From positions 1-64,000 of the forward strand of contig JBMNHF010000014.1 in NCBI GenBank assembly GCA_050950205.1: a stretch of DNA of 64,000 nucleotides. The letters are read 5' to 3'. Numbering within the stretch: position 1 is the first letter of the stretch; every line of letters begins with the position of its first letter. The position numbers were made by a program, and so were the translations under genes. The notes under the pieces were generated by a model that worked only from the letters and a program-made list of their open reading frames with translations, did no database searches and was not told the origin of the DNA. This document shows, piece by piece, positions 34,423-44,700 of the stretch. The DNA is from WRAV01 sp050950205 (lineage in GTDB: Bacteria > Bacillota > Clostridia > Oscillospirales > Ruminococcaceae).

Positions 34423-36375
34423 TCATTTCCGCAAAGAGGATGGGGAGGAAGTGGCCTTTAAAGCGGAGATGGGCTTGCGCTTTTGCAGGCCTACCGGCTT
34501 AAACCAGCAGACGCTTAAGGCGGGGAGCTGAATGCTGATACTTCGGTCATACCCGTGCATGGGAATTTTTTCGCAAGGGTATCGGGTTTGCTCAAAAGTT
34601 CCCGCGCCGCCAAACTCGATATCGTCGGAGCAGAGAACCCGGGTATAGCTGCGCGCGGCTTTGACACCGAAGCGGTAATTGCTGTGTGCCATAGGTGCAA
34701 AGTTGCAGACCACCACCAGCTCGTTTTCCGTTTCGTCAATGCGGCGAAAGACCACCACGCTTTGGCTGGTATCGTCGGAGACCACCCATTGAAACCCTTC
34801 CCAACTGTCCTCCACCTGCCACAGGCAGGGATGCTTGAGGTAAAAGTGGTTGAGGGTTTTTACATAGTGTTGAAACTGGCGGTGGCTTTCATAATCCAGC
34901 AGCAGCCAGTCCAGTTCTTTCTGGTAGTCCCACTCGATAAACTGGGCAAATTCGCATCCCATAAACAACAGCTTTTTGCCGGGATGGCTCATCATATAGC
35001 CTAAGAACGTTCTGGCTCCGGCAAATTTGGTGGCGTAATCTCCCGGCATCTTCTCGATGAGGGAGCGCTTGCCGTGAACCACTTCATCATGAGAGATGGG
35101 CAACACAAAATTTTCCGAAAAGGCGTAAAACATGGAAAAGGTGAGCTTATCGTGATTGAAGGGCCGATAAACAGGCTCCAGGGAAGTGTAGTGAAGGATA
35201 TCGTTCATCCAACCCATGTTCCATTTAAAGTGAAAGCCCAATCCCCCTACATGGGGAGGCTTGGTAACCAGAGGCCATGCGGTGCTCTCTTCGGCTATGA
35301 TCAAAACGTCGGGGTGCAGGGTGAGAATGGCCTGGTTGAAGTGCTGCAAAAATTCCACCGCTTCTAAATTTTCCCGTCCGCCGTAAATATTGGGCGTCCA
35401 GCCGGTGTGCTGTCGGTCGTAGTCCAGATAGAGCATGGAGGCCACCGCATCCAGGCGCAAGCCGTCAATGTGATACTCCTCAATCCAGAACAAGGCACTG
35501 GAAATCAAAAAGCTGCGCACCTGAGGCTTGCCAAAGTCGAACACGCGGGTTCCCCAGCCGCTGTGCTCGCTTTTTTTGGGGTCGGCATACTCGTAACAGG
35601 GGCCGCCGTCGTATTCGTACAGTCCGTGGGCATCTTTGGGGAAGTGGGCGGGCACCCAATCCATCAGCACCCCGATTCCTGCCCGGTGCATGATGTTGAC
35701 AAACTCTTTAAATTGAGAGGGAGTGCCGTAGCGGGAGGTGGGGGCAAAATAACCGGTCACCTGGTATCCCCAGGAACCGTCGTAAGGGTGCTCTGTAATG
35801 GGCATCAGCTCCACATGGGTGTACCCCATCTCCTTGAGATAGGAAGCCAGCTCTTTGGCCAGTTTAACGTAGTCAAAGGGAGCACCGTCGGGGTAACGCC
35901 GCCAGGAACCCAAGTGAAGCTCATAGATATTCATAGGGCTTTGGAAGTGGTTTTTGGCAGCCCGCTGTTCCATCCAGAGAGAATCGGTCCAGGGAAAGGG
36001 GGGAAGCTCCAGCACTTTAGAGGCATTGGCAGGGGGTGTTTCAAAATGCAGGGCAAAGGGATCGGATTTCAGTACCGTTTGCCCATTTTTTCCGGTAATG
36101 GCATATTTATAGGCGTCGTAAGGCTTTGTTCCGGCAACAAAAGCTTCCCACACCCCGGTATCCTCCAGCAGGACACAGGGATTCTTTTCCGGATTCCAGT
36201 TGTTGAAGTCGCCTACCACAGATACTTTTTCCGCATTGGGCGCCCAAGTGCGAAACACCACTCCCTGTTTTCCCCGCCGCTTTTCCCAATGGTTTCCCAG
36301 AGTTTGGTGGATCCTATAGTTTTCACCTCGGGCAAAAGCGTTCAGGGACTGGGCTGTTTTTTTGGCAACAGACAT
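34423..36375 (-). CDS. glgB: 1,4-alpha-glucan branching enzyme (GH13)
   Basis: A 650-residue branching enzyme: an N-terminal CBM48 domain (GVVFRTWAPNAEKVSVVGDFNNWN), a GH13 catalytic barrel with nucleophile aspartate in DGLRLDAVASM, acid glutamate in IIAEESTAWP and the third acid in SHDEVVHGK, then a beta C-terminal domain. ATG 36375 follows GAGGG by eight bases; the upstream start at 36408 is not supported. First gene of the glycogen operon. Confidence 0.94.
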   Translation of the reverse strand: MSVAKKTAQSLNAFARGENYRIHQTLGNHWEKRRGKQGVVFRTWAPNAEKVSVVGDFNNWNPEKNPCVLLEDTGVWEAFVAGTKPYDAYKYAITGKNGQTVLKSDPFALHFETPPANASKVLELPPFPWTDSLWMEQRAAKNHFQSPMNIYELHLGSWRRYPDGAPFDYVKLAKELASYLKEMGYTHVELMPITEHPYDGSWGYQVTGYFAPTSRYGTPSQFKEFVNIMHRAGIGVLMDWVPAHFPKDAHGLYEYDGGPCYEYADPKKSEHSGWGTRVFDFGKPQVRSFLISSALFWIEEYHIDGLRLDAVASMLYLDYDRQHTGWTPNIYGGRENLEAVEFLQHFNQAILTLHPDVLIIAEESTAWPLVTKPPHVGGLGFHFKWNMGWMNDILHYTSLEPVYRPFNHDKLTFSMFYAFSENFVLPISHDEVVHGKRSLIEKMPGDYATKFAGARTFLGYMMSHPGKKLLFMGCEFAQFIEWDYQKELDWLLLDYESHRQFQHYVKTLNHFYLKHPCLWQVEDSWEGFQWVVSDDTSQSVVVFRRIDETENELVVVCNFAPMAHSNYRFGVKAARSYTRVLCSDDIEFGGAGTFEQTRYPCEKIPMHGYDRSISIQLPALSVCWFKPVGLQKRKPISALKATSSPSSLRK

Positions 36376-36451
36376 TTTAACATCCCTCGTTTCTGCTTGG
36401 GTTTCCAATTGTATATTTGTGAAAAAAGCTGAATCCTTCCCTTTTTAAAGT

Positions 36452-36480
36452 ATTTTACCAATTGCCACACCCATTTACAA
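36452..36480 (-). promoter_or_regulatory. Sigma-A promoter of the glycogen operon
   Basis: On the minus strand TTGTAA (36475-36480), 17 bases, then an extended -10 TGGTAAAAT (hexamer at 36452-36457). It is ~77 bases before the glgB start. Confidence 0.75.
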
Positions 36481-36699
36481 GGGAAATTTGACAGATTCCT
36501 TAAATTTTGCATAGCATCCACGGAATTTCTTGTTAAATTCTATAATTACTTATAGGAAGGTTCAAAGCGTGGGAAATCCATGTGGTCATACTGCATTAGT
36601 ATAGCAAACGGTTTTGTCAGATGAAGGAGAAAAAAGTAGTATCATCTTCCCATAAGCTGTTGGATGCTCTGATTCGCATCGATACGCCCAGAAAAGGTG

Positions 36700-36733
36700 A
36701 AAAAACAGGCAGTCCCTTTGGGGATTGCCTGTT
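36700..36733 (-). terminator. Terminator of the AbrB-like gene
   Basis: On the minus strand AACAGGCAATCCC/GGGACTGCCTGTT stem with a short loop, then six Ts. Confidence 0.88.
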
Positions 36734-36798
36734 CGAATGGGGGAGTGCATGACAACAAACCATTGGCTTGGTACGCACCTATGTATGGACGAATCCTG

Positions 36799-37044
36799 CT
36801 ACTCCTTGCTTGTCAATTCCTTGAAGCAGTCTGCACAGACGTTTTTACCTTTAAAGGCTTTAATGCCGTTGGAGTTGCCGCAAAAAATGCAGTTGGGCTG
36901 ATGTTTTTGCAATACAATGGAGTTGCCCTCCATAAAAATCTCCAACTCGTCCCTTTCGTTGATTTCCAACACTTTTCGCAGTTCGCGGGGTAAGACAATT
37001 CTTCCCAAATCATCAACCCGCCGCACAATTCCTGTAGATTTCAT
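36799..37044 (-). CDS. AbrB/SpoVT-type transcriptional regulator with C-terminal zinc finger
   Basis: An 81-residue protein. Residues 1-50 are the AbrB swapped-hairpin DNA-binding domain (STGIVRRVDDLGRIVLPRELRKVLEI). The C-terminal part has two CxxC pairs (CIFCGNS...CADCFKEL), a probable zinc ribbon. AbrB proteins are dimeric/tetrameric transition-state regulators of stationary-phase and sporulation genes. ATG 37044 follows AAGGAGA. It has a near-perfect vegetative promoter and its own terminator. Confidence 0.9.
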   Translation of the reverse strand: MKSTGIVRRVDDLGRIVLPRELRKVLEINERDELEIFMEGNSIVLQKHQPNCIFCGNSNGIKAFKGKNVCADCFKELTSKE

Positions 37045-37121
37045 ATCAGTCTCCTTTTATATCCACAACAAATGATTGTCCTACCATTAAAAAAACTTCC
37101 ATTTTTTGGCTGGTATTTGTC

Positions 37122-37150
37122 ATTATAGCTCGAATCCATATATTTGTCAA
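37122..37150 (-). promoter_or_regulatory. Perfect-consensus sigma-A promoter of the AbrB-like gene
   Basis: On the minus strand TTGACA (37145-37150), exactly 17 bases, TATAAT (37122-37127). All twelve hexamer bases match the vegetative consensus. Confidence 0.92.
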
Positions 37151-37172
37151 CGTCTTTTCTGTTTTTTCAAAG

Positions 37173-37202
37173 GAATGTTTGCGCTGCTTTGATTCATAAG
37201 AT
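37173..37202 (+). promoter_or_regulatory. Putative sigma-E promoter of spmAB
   Basis: GAATGTTT, 14 bases, then CATAAGAT (37195-37202), with the same spacing as the spoIIM, yabP and spoIIIAA sites. The predicted start is ~25 bases before spmA. Confidence 0.42.
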
Positions 37203-37231
37203 GTACAAAGCAGATAAGGGAGACAAGCGCC

Positions 37232-37846
37232 ATGATGAAATGGATTTTCACCGGTTTGATTGCGGCCTCCTTGGTGTTCGGCCTGGGGCTTGGACGGATG
37301 GACGCCGTATCCAACGCAGCCATTACAGAATGCGGTTCGGCGATACAGTTGGCCATTATACTGGCGGGGTCCATGTGTCTTTGGAGCGGCATGATGAGGA
37401 TAGCGCAAAAGGCGGGGCTCACCGAAAAAATCAGCCAGCTGTTTGCACCGGTGGTGCGGATTTTGTTTAAAGGTCTGCCCCCGGACAGTGGCGCAGCCCA
37501 GGCTATGTGTCTGAACATCTCCGCCAATTTATTGGGGCTGGGCAATGCTGCCACCCCGCTGGGCATCGCCGCCATGGGCCAGTTGGATCTTCTCAACCGG
37601 CACAGCCCGGAAGCCAGCAACTATATGTGCATGTTTGTGGTGCTCAACACGGCTTCTCTGCAGGTGATTCCCACCACCACCGCTCTGTTGCGGGCCAATG
37701 CCGGATCGGTGGCCCCTATGGAAATCATGCCGGCCACTTGGGTGGCCTCGGGTGCCTCCATTCTCTCCGGCATTCTGGTGGCAAAACTGTTAGAGGGCAG
37801 CAGCCGCAACAAAAGGCGAAGGAGAACGATTCGTGAGCATAAATGA
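37232..37846 (+). CDS. spmA: Spore maturation protein A
   Basis: A 204-residue membrane protein of the nucleoside-recognition (Gate) superfamily, with several hydrophobic helices and the conserved ANLLGLGNAATPLGIAAM segment. With SpmB it is needed for spore-core dehydration and heat resistance. ATG 37232 follows AAGGGAGA; ATG 37235 is the alternative. spmB overlaps its end by 14 bases. Confidence 0.9.
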   Translation: MMKWIFTGLIAASLVFGLGLGRMDAVSNAAITECGSAIQLAIILAGSMCLWSGMMRIAQKAGLTEKISQLFAPVVRILFKGLPPDSGAAQAMCLNISANLLGLGNAATPLGIAAMGQLDLLNRHSPEASNYMCMFVVLNTASLQVIPTTTALLRANAGSVAPMEIMPATWVASGASILSGILVAKLLEGSSRNKRRRRTIREHK

Positions 37847-38354
37847 TTTGATGATTCCCCTGGTGCTCTGCGGCATTTTAGTGTATGGCATCTACAAGGG
37901 AGTGGATGTTTTTGCCGTTTTTTTGGATGGCGCCAAAGAGGGACTGGGAGCAGCGGTGAACATTTTGCCCTCTCTGGTTGCTCTTATGACCTGTGTGGGA
38001 ATGTTTAAAGCTTCCGGCGCTTTGGATCTGCTGGTTCGCCTCTTTGACCCCATTGCAAAGTATCTTCTGTTGCCCGGCGAAGTGGTGCCCCTGGCCATCC
38101 TTCGCCCGATTTCGGGCAGCGGAGCGATGGTGATTTTTAATGATATTTTAGCCACCTACGGTCCCGACAGCTTTATCGGAAGGGTGGCCAGCGTGATGGA
38201 AGGCTCCAGCGAAACCACCTTTTACACCATTGCCGTTTATTATGGGGCGATCAAGGTGACCAAAACCCGCCACACTCTGCCGGCATCCCTGACCGCCGAT
38301 TTGGTGGGATTTGTGATGAGCGCCGTCATGGTGCGAGTGATCTTTGGGATGTAG
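37833..38354 (+). CDS. spmB: Spore maturation protein B
   Basis: A 173-residue Gate-domain membrane protein (RPISGSGAMVIFNDILATYGPDSFIGRVASVMEGSSETTFY), the partner of SpmA. It starts at GTG 37833 inside spmA, seven bases after AAGGAG. It is followed by an imperfect hairpin shared with convergent ruvC. Confidence 0.9.
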   Translation: MSINDLMIPLVLCGILVYGIYKGVDVFAVFLDGAKEGLGAAVNILPSLVALMTCVGMFKASGALDLLVRLFDPIAKYLLLPGEVVPLAILRPISGSGAMVIFNDILATYGPDSFIGRVASVMEGSSETTFYTIAVYYGAIKVTKTRHTLPASLTADLVGFVMSAVMVRVIFGM

Positions 38355-38360
38355 CATTGC

Positions 38361-38396
38361 AAAGCGGCCCCGCCAAAGGAGCAGGACCGCTGTTTT
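38361..38396. terminator. Imperfect bidirectional terminator between spmB and ruvC
   Basis: AGCGGCCCCGC pairs with GCAGGACCGCT at nine of eleven positions, then GTTTT on the plus strand. It touches the ruvC stop. Confidence 0.5.
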
Positions 38397-38907
38397 ATGG
38401 ATGAATCACCCAACCGCTGGTCAGCAGAGAGCTGCAGGAATGGGCGTGGCAGATGGCCATGGCCAAAGCGTCGGCGGTGTCGTCGGGTTTGGGCAAAGCC
38501 GGCAGGCCCAGCAGCATTTTGGTCATCTGCATTACCTGATTTTTTTCGGCTTTTCCGTAGCCGGTCACCGCCTGCTTCACCTGCAGGGGGGTGTACTCGC
38601 CGATGGAAAGCCGGTGCTGGCGAGCACAAAGCAGAATAACCCCCCGAGCTTGCGCTACGTCCACACCGGTGGTTTTATTTTTGGTAAAATAGATTTTCTC
38701 CAGTCCCAAAGATACCGGCCGATACCGCTCCAATATCTCAGAGAGCTCCCGGTAAATCATCTCCAGCCGCTGTTCAAAGGGCAGGCCGGCCTTGGTGAGA
38801 ATGGCTCCATAATCTACAGTTCGGAAGGAGCTTCCGGTATAATCCACCACTCCCCAGCCTACAATGGCGTAACCCGGGTCTATCCCGATAATTCGAATGC
38901 TTTTCAC
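38395..38907 (-). CDS. ruvC: Holliday junction resolvase RuvC
   Basis: A 170-residue endonuclease that resolves Holliday junctions with RuvAB. Catalytic acids are visible in GIDPG, LEKIYFTKN and KPDDTADALAMA. GTG 38907 (KSIRIIGIDPG) gives the normal family length and has GGGAGATGG upstream; the extension to 38961 is not RuvC-like. ruvA and ruvB are not adjacent here. Confidence 0.92.
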   Translation of the reverse strand: MKSIRIIGIDPGYAIVGWGVVDYTGSSFRTVDYGAILTKAGLPFEQRLEMIYRELSEILERYRPVSLGLEKIYFTKNKTTGVDVAQARGVILLCARQHRLSIGEYTPLQVKQAVTGYGKAEKNQVMQMTKMLLGLPALPKPDDTADALAMAICHAHSCSSLLTSGWVIHP

Positions 38908-38978
38908 GCTACCATCTCCCTTCACCTTCCCCCAAGCTGGAGGAGCCGTGGGAAGAAACACTTGCCTTTAACCAGAAC

Positions 38979-39488
38979 CTATACATGAAAGCCCATGAGA
39001 GAAGGGAAGGCGTAGGCCAGCAACAACATGATGCAGGCAGCGCAGAGCACTCCCATGGCGAGGGGGGGGAAGGAGCGCCTCGCAGGCAGCCCCAAAAAGG
39101 CGGCAATCAAAGAGCCGGTCCAGGCGCCGGTCATAGGCAGGGGAATGGCCACAAAGACGAACAGGCCGAACATAACCCGGTTTGGGTATTTTTCGATCAG
39201 CTCTCCCCCTCTGCTCAGAGCTACCCTCTCAAAGTGAGAGGCCACTCTGCCAAAGGTTTTGGTTCGGCCCAGCCAGGTCAGAACTTTGCGGACAAACAGC
39301 AAAATAACCGGTATGGGCAGAACATTGCCCAAAACGCAAGCGACTGTGGCCTGTACCCAAGGAACCCCCAACAGCGAAGCGGTAATCAGGCCTCCCCGCA
39401 GCTCCAGAACCGGCAATGCGGAAATAAAAAAGCAGGTGAGCCAAGGGGGAATAAAACTGGTGAAAAAATCGATAAAGGCTTGCAGCAA
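38979..39488 (-). CDS. Small multi-drug export family membrane protein (PF06695-type)
   Basis: A 169-residue protein with four to five hydrophobic helices and the family segments ALPVLELRGGLITA and GNVLPIPVILLFVRKV. Despite the family name, transport activity is not established for most members. It lies 71 bp upstream of ruvC on the same strand. Confidence 0.82.
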   Translation of the reverse strand: MLQAFIDFFTSFIPPWLTCFFISALPVLELRGGLITASLLGVPWVQATVACVLGNVLPIPVILLFVRKVLTWLGRTKTFGRVASHFERVALSRGGELIEKYPNRVMFGLFVFVAIPLPMTGAWTGSLIAAFLGLPARRSFPPLAMGVLCAACIMLLLAYAFPSLMGFHV

Positions 39489-40098
39489 AAATGATCATCC
39501 TGTTCTCAATATAATGTAATGTGGCCACAGTCAAAAGACTTCAGATGTTTTGTGGGTTATTCTGCCAACACAAGGGATACCACACAAAACGCTCTCAAAT
39601 AGTATAGCAGAAAAGTACTGGCACTCCAAGGCGGATTTTGGAAAAGTGGAATTTAGGCAGGTCTTTCTCTCATCCTGGGACTGTACTGCCAAAATAGCTG
39701 TCAAACCAAATGGAAAATGAGGCAGTGCGGTTGATGCACAGGGAAAAAATTAATCCTCTAATCCCCCTGGTACTGCTCTGAAGGAGCAGGCATAGTATTC
39801 CATGAGGGTAGAATATTATATAATATCTCTGGGATGCTTTTCGGGACAAGTTTTGAGTCTCATTTTCAGTTTTTCAGCAAAAGAACCTGCAATCGCAACA
39901 AAACGACACAGAAGGTGCACTTTATAGTAGAGAGTTGGTCAGCCACGGGTTTGTTATTCCAAAGTGAATAATAGCTTTTCATCTGGCTGACGATGTGAAT
40001 ATGCGAAAGAGACTTTATCGATGCAATCCAATCGAATTCTACCTGCGGCTCAATGCGCCAATTCAGGGTAGTGTGATCATTTTTAAAGGAGCAAACCT
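39489..40098. other. Long intergenic region upstream of the exported-protein pair
   Basis: 610 bp with no supported gene on either strand. It contains a nested inverted repeat (39938-39991), a TATAAT box at 39819-39824 without a good -35, and AAAGGAG just before the lipoprotein start at 40099. Its length suggests several regulatory sites or an untranslated leader. Confidence 0.5.
39938..39991. repeat. Nested inverted repeat
   Basis: Outer arms GTCAGCCA (39938-39945) and TGGCTGAC (39984-39991) are perfect. Inside them TTATTC (39954-39959) and GAATAA (39966-39971) form a second perfect stem around a 6-base loop. There is no T-run, so it is an operator or leader-RNA candidate. Confidence 0.55.
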
Positions 40099-41637
40099 AT
40101 GCAGAAATCCCGCCTTGTTCGGTGTTGTATTGTTTTACTTATTGGTATCCTGCTGTTAAACGGCTGTGCGGACCGCACCCTTACAGATAAAACGTCCCAG
40201 TCGGCATCTTCGGGCAAGGTGGTGCTGACCGACCCCTGGGCATCGGAATCGTCCATCCCCTATCAGCCGGAGGCGCCCTCCGTCGACGATCTGCTGACTC
40301 CTGGAAAGAATTCCGATGATTCCCCGTCTTCCCGGGTGGAACAACCTTCTTCTGCTCAGGAGTCTTCCGTCGCACCGGAACCTGCCCCCATCTCGGAGCC
40401 TTCTGCCCCGCCGGAATCTTCTGTGGCCCCGGAACCCTCCAATGTCGCCACTTCCTCATCTGAAGGGGAAGAACCCAGCTTGCCTTTGCTGGACAAATCC
40501 GGTGTTCGAATGCAGGCGGTAAAAGGGGAGGTGCGAGCTGTTTGGATTTCCTATCTGGAGCTAAATGGCTTGCTGACCAACCAAAGTAAAGAGCAGTTTA
40601 CCAAGAATATTCGGGGCGTTTTTGACAACTGTGCGGCTTACGGACTGAACACGGTAATTGTTCATGTTCGCCCCTTTGCCGATGCCATATACAAGTCCCA
40701 GTATTATCCCTGGTCTTACCTCTGCACCGGCGTGGAAGGGGTGGATCCCGGCTTTGATCCTCTGGCCATCATGGTGGAGGAGGCCCATGCCAGAAACCTG
40801 CGGATTGAAGCGTGGCTCAACCCTTACCGCATCCGAAATGCCAACAGCAAGTATGCTATCTGCGACACCAACCCCGCCGTCAAGTGGCTCTCCGCCGGAG
40901 ACAGCGCAGTCATTGTCCACAACGGCGTCACTTCCTACAATCCTGCCAGCAAAAAGGCCCAGGATTTAATTATCAACGGGGTTCGGGAAATTGTCCGAAA
41001 CTACAACGTGGACGGCATCCACATTGACGACTACTTTTATCCCACCACCGCTACCGGTGCAGTGGATATGAGCTTTGACGCATCTTCTTACCGGGCTTAT
41101 GTCAACGGGGGAGGCCAGCTTTCCCAGGCTGATTGGCGCAGGCGAAATGTAGAAACCCTGCTCAAGGCGATGTACTCCGCCATCAAAGAGGAGGATCCTG
41201 ACGTACTCTTCGGTATCAGTCCACAGTCCAGTGTCTACAACAACTACAACGCCCTGTTTTTGGATGTTGCCAAAATTGCTTCCACTCCCGGCTATTGCGA
41301 TTACATCTGCCCGCAGATTTACTTTGGATATCAAAACCAGGCCCAACCCTACCAAGAGACTTTGGAGAGTTGGAATAACATGGTAACCTGCAAAGACGTG
41401 GATCTTTATGTGGGCCTTGCCGCCTACAAGGTGGGAGCACCCGACCAGTGGGCCGGCACCGGCAAAAACGAGTGGTTAAACCATACCGACTTGCTGGCCA
41501 GAATGGTAAAAACCGCCCGCAATCAGAGCAGTTACAAGGGCTTTGTTCTGTATCGGTACGATTCTCTGTTTGCACCGGAGCAGGGAGTTGCCACCCATGT
41601 GGGCAAGGAATACGAGAATTTAAAGACTTTACTGTAG
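40099..41637 (+). CDS. Family 10-type glycosyl-hydrolase-like (GHL10/DUF187) lipoprotein
   Basis: A 512-residue exported lipoprotein with lipobox LLNGC (Cys 23). A Ser/Pro/Glu-rich linker with PEPS-like repeats (about 55-120) precedes a TIM-barrel domain (about 140-510) starting EVRAVWISYLELNG, with IEAWLNPYRI, VDGIHIDDYFYPT and YICPQIYFGY. Members are predicted cell-wall or polysaccharide hydrolases; few are characterised. Acidic residues in HIDDYF fit a glycosidase active site. It lies 121 bp upstream of another wall-directed protein. Confidence 0.85.
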   Translation: MQKSRLVRCCIVLLIGILLLNGCADRTLTDKTSQSASSGKVVLTDPWASESSIPYQPEAPSVDDLLTPGKNSDDSPSSRVEQPSSAQESSVAPEPAPISEPSAPPESSVAPEPSNVATSSSEGEEPSLPLLDKSGVRMQAVKGEVRAVWISYLELNGLLTNQSKEQFTKNIRGVFDNCAAYGLNTVIVHVRPFADAIYKSQYYPWSYLCTGVEGVDPGFDPLAIMVEEAHARNLRIEAWLNPYRIRNANSKYAICDTNPAVKWLSAGDSAVIVHNGVTSYNPASKKAQDLIINGVREIVRNYNVDGIHIDDYFYPTTATGAVDMSFDASSYRAYVNGGGQLSQADWRRRNVETLLKAMYSAIKEEDPDVLFGISPQSSVYNNYNALFLDVAKIASTPGYCDYICPQIYFGYQNQAQPYQETLESWNNMVTCKDVDLYVGLAAYKVGAPDQWAGTGKNEWLNHTDLLARMVKTARNQSSYKGFVLYRYDSLFAPEQGVATHVGKEYENLKTLL

Positions 41638-41758
41638 TAAGCTAAAAATCACAGACTCAGATCCTTTCACAGCGGCCTGCGGGCCGGTCATTTTGCGGAC
41701 AAGCTGTTTTGCAGCGGATTCATCTTTGTTCCATCAACCAATTTGGGGGCTGCGTATT

Positions 41759-44700
41759 TTGAGTGAGCTGTTTAAAAGTAAGAAAAAGTTGGGGATGATG
41801 GTAGGAACCATCTTTCTCTCTCTTACCCTGGTTTCGGGAGTGGTAGCCGGCATTTTGCTCAACGGAGCCGCAGGCAGCGGTCTTCCCATTGAGCAGCCCG
41901 AGACTGCCGATATTTCGGAAGGGGAGCCTGTACCTGATTTGGACGAGCTGCTTCCCGCCGAGCTGGAGCCCGAGCCGGAGATCATAGAACCGGTCTATAA
42001 CGTTCCCGGTGAGATGCGGGGCGTTTATCTGGTGCCGGGTTCAGACTTTTTAACCAGCCTTACCGCCACTCCCAGCGCCATTCAGGCGGAGGTGGACAAG
42101 GCGGTGGAGGAAGCCGCCAAGCTGACCATGAACTCGGTGATTATCGACACCGTTTATAATGACAAGGTGATTTTTGAAACCTCTGGCGCTCCCCGGCTGG
42201 AGGTGGGCTTTGATGTGATGGAATATGTGGTGGACGCGGCCCGAAACCAGGGGCTTTATGTCTACGCCATTTTTGACGCATCCCTCTTTCAAGGGAAAAG
42301 CGGCGGTGCTTCCCTCACATTGGGAGCGGGCACCATCGATAAGCTGACCGCCAACCTGCGGGAATTTGCCGAAAAATATGCGCCCGATGCCATTCTCATG
42401 GATGGTTACACCCAACCAACCAATGAGGAGCAGAACTACATCGGTTATCTGATGACGGGCGGGGCCATTGGCTACGACAACTTCTTGCGTCAGACCCCCG
42501 CCGCCATGGTGCGCAACATGAGCAACACCATCCGCCACTATGCCCCCAACATTCAAGTGGGACTATTGGCCGACGCTGTGTGGGCCAGTGACGCCGAGCA
42601 GGAGGGGGGCGTGGCTGTCAAATCGGTGAGCTTTTCTTCCCTTGGCAACGGCAATGCCGACACCAAGGCCTTTGTAGAGGACGGCGTGGTAGATTTTGTA
42701 GCCGTCAAGGCATTCTCCTCCCTCACCGATCCCAACGAGCCCTTTGAAACCGTGGTGACCTGGTGGGCCGATGTGGCAAGGCGCAGTGGGGTGCCCATGT
42801 TTGTGGTTCATGCCGCCAGCAAAGCCTGCACCCAAAATACCGGCTGGGGCTCCTACGACCAACTGACCCGTCAAGTGATTCGTGCCAGCGGTCTGCCCGG
42901 CTATTCCGGCAGCGTCTTCAACTCTCTTTCCCGGCTGGTGGCCAATCCCCAGGACACCACCGCCACTCTGGTCAAGTACTATAAGGGAGAGGTCAAAAGC
43001 GAGCATGTCCTCACCGAGCTGGCCATTACCAAACCCACCCAAACCACCTACACCACCCAGGAACCGTCGGTTACCTTTACGGGAGCATCCGACCCCACCT
43101 CTCCCGTCACCATTAACGGCCAGGAAATCACCACCGACGCTTCCGGTTACTTTACCGTTAAATTTGATTTAAAGGGTGGAGAAAACACCTTTACCATTGT
43201 CCATAAAAGCAAGACACTCACCTATAAGATTACACGGAATATTGAAATTCTCAAGGAGGTTGCACCCACCGGAACCATCTCCACCGATGGAAATATGAGC
43301 ATTAAGATTTCCGCACTGGCCTACGAGGATGCGGAAGTTTACGCCACCATCGGGGGCAGTACGGTAGCGATGGAAATTGATGAATCCGCCGAGGATGAGG
43401 CGGCTCGCGATTCCAACTATAAGCGGTTTGTAGGGTATTACACCGCCCCTGCCGGTACTACGCAGGAGCAGAATTTGGGGGCCATCACCATTACCGCCGC
43501 CTGGCAGGGCACCACCAAATCCCTGAAGGGAGCCACCGTCAAGGTAAACAAAAAAGCCAAGCTGGAAAACGGGGTTCCCGTGGTGGTGGTGGCGGATCAG
43601 GCGTGGACCTATCCTCCCAACACCTTGGACAATGTTCCCAACCCCAATTATTACCCCATCCCCAAAGGCGCCATGGACTACGCCGTGGGGGATGAAATTA
43701 CTTATGTCAGCAGCAAAGGCGAGTCCTTCCAGTTTTACAAACTGGCCTCCGGCCTACGGGTGGAGTCCAAGGATATTCAGGCCATCACCAACGACTATGT
43801 GGGAGGCAATGCCATTTCCGGCTTCCACATCAGCACAGAGGGCCGGTATGTCTACCTCACCATCAAAACCGCTCAAAAGGTGACCTACAAGGTGGCATAT
43901 ACGGGATCCACCTTTGGCATTACCTTCCACAATACCGACAAAAACCCCGGGGGAAGCCAAAGCCTCGACCAAAACCCCCTCTTTACCAAGGCGACCTGGG
44001 GCAGCGACAACTTAACCCTCACACTGGCCAAAAGTGGCGGATTTTTAGGGTTTAAGGGCTACTATGATTCCAAAGGGAATTTGGTATTCCGGTTTAATAT
44101 TCCGCCCTCCTCTTTAAATGGAGCGAGAATTGCAGTGGATGCGGGGCACGGCGGCTCAGATACGGGAGCCCTTGGATTCTTGGCGGCCTATCCCGAAAAG
44201 GTCATCAACCGGGCTATTGCCGAAATGCTGGCCGACGAGCTGGAAAGCCGGGGCGCTACTGTTTTGCTTATTGACAATTCCGGCAACCCCAGCCTGCAAA
44301 ACCGGGTCAGACAGGCAGAAGCCTTTAATGCCGACCTTTTTGTCAGCGTACATAACAACACCGGAACCCGAGCCTCCGCCGTAGGAACCGAAGCCTATTA
44401 CTTCTATCCCTACAGCAAAAACACCGCTGCTGCCATTGCCGCTCAGGTCAGCAGCCGTTTGGGCAGCGAAAACCGGGGAGCCCGCCAGAGCTACTACCAC
44501 ATTACCCTCACTCCCCAGATGCCCGCCATTTTGGCAGAATGCGGCTTTATGACCAACAAGGGCGAGTATGAAAAGCTGATCAAAGAGGAATACCAGCAGG
44601 CCATTGCCATCGGTCTGGCCGACGGTTTGGCGGCAGGGCTGAAAAGTGCCTATACCGGGGTGACCACCACCGGCTCCCAGAGTGTGGGTAGCGGTGTGGA

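Larger units (their letters stand above)
36376..36798. other. Intergenic region between glgB and the AbrB-like gene
   Basis: 423 bp with no supported gene. It holds the glgB promoter (36452-36480) and the terminator of the AbrB-like gene (36700-36733). A 43-codon frame at 36621-36752 lacks a ribosome site and runs through that terminator. Confidence 0.6.

Noticed and set aside
36721..36745. GTTCGAAT-like string resembling a tRNA T-loop
   Set aside because: It is part of the terminator flank; no acceptor, anticodon or D arms can be drawn around it. No tRNA or rRNA gene was found in the window.
36621..36752. 43-codon plus-strand frame in the glgB/AbrB-like gap
   Set aside because: No ribosome site, and it reads through the AbrB-like gene terminator; the protein shows no recognisable pattern.
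39781..39824. Promoter around TATAAT at 39819 for the exported-protein genes
   Set aside because: No acceptable -35 at 16-19 bases and the distance to the first gene is about 275 bases, so it is recorded only in the intergenic entry.
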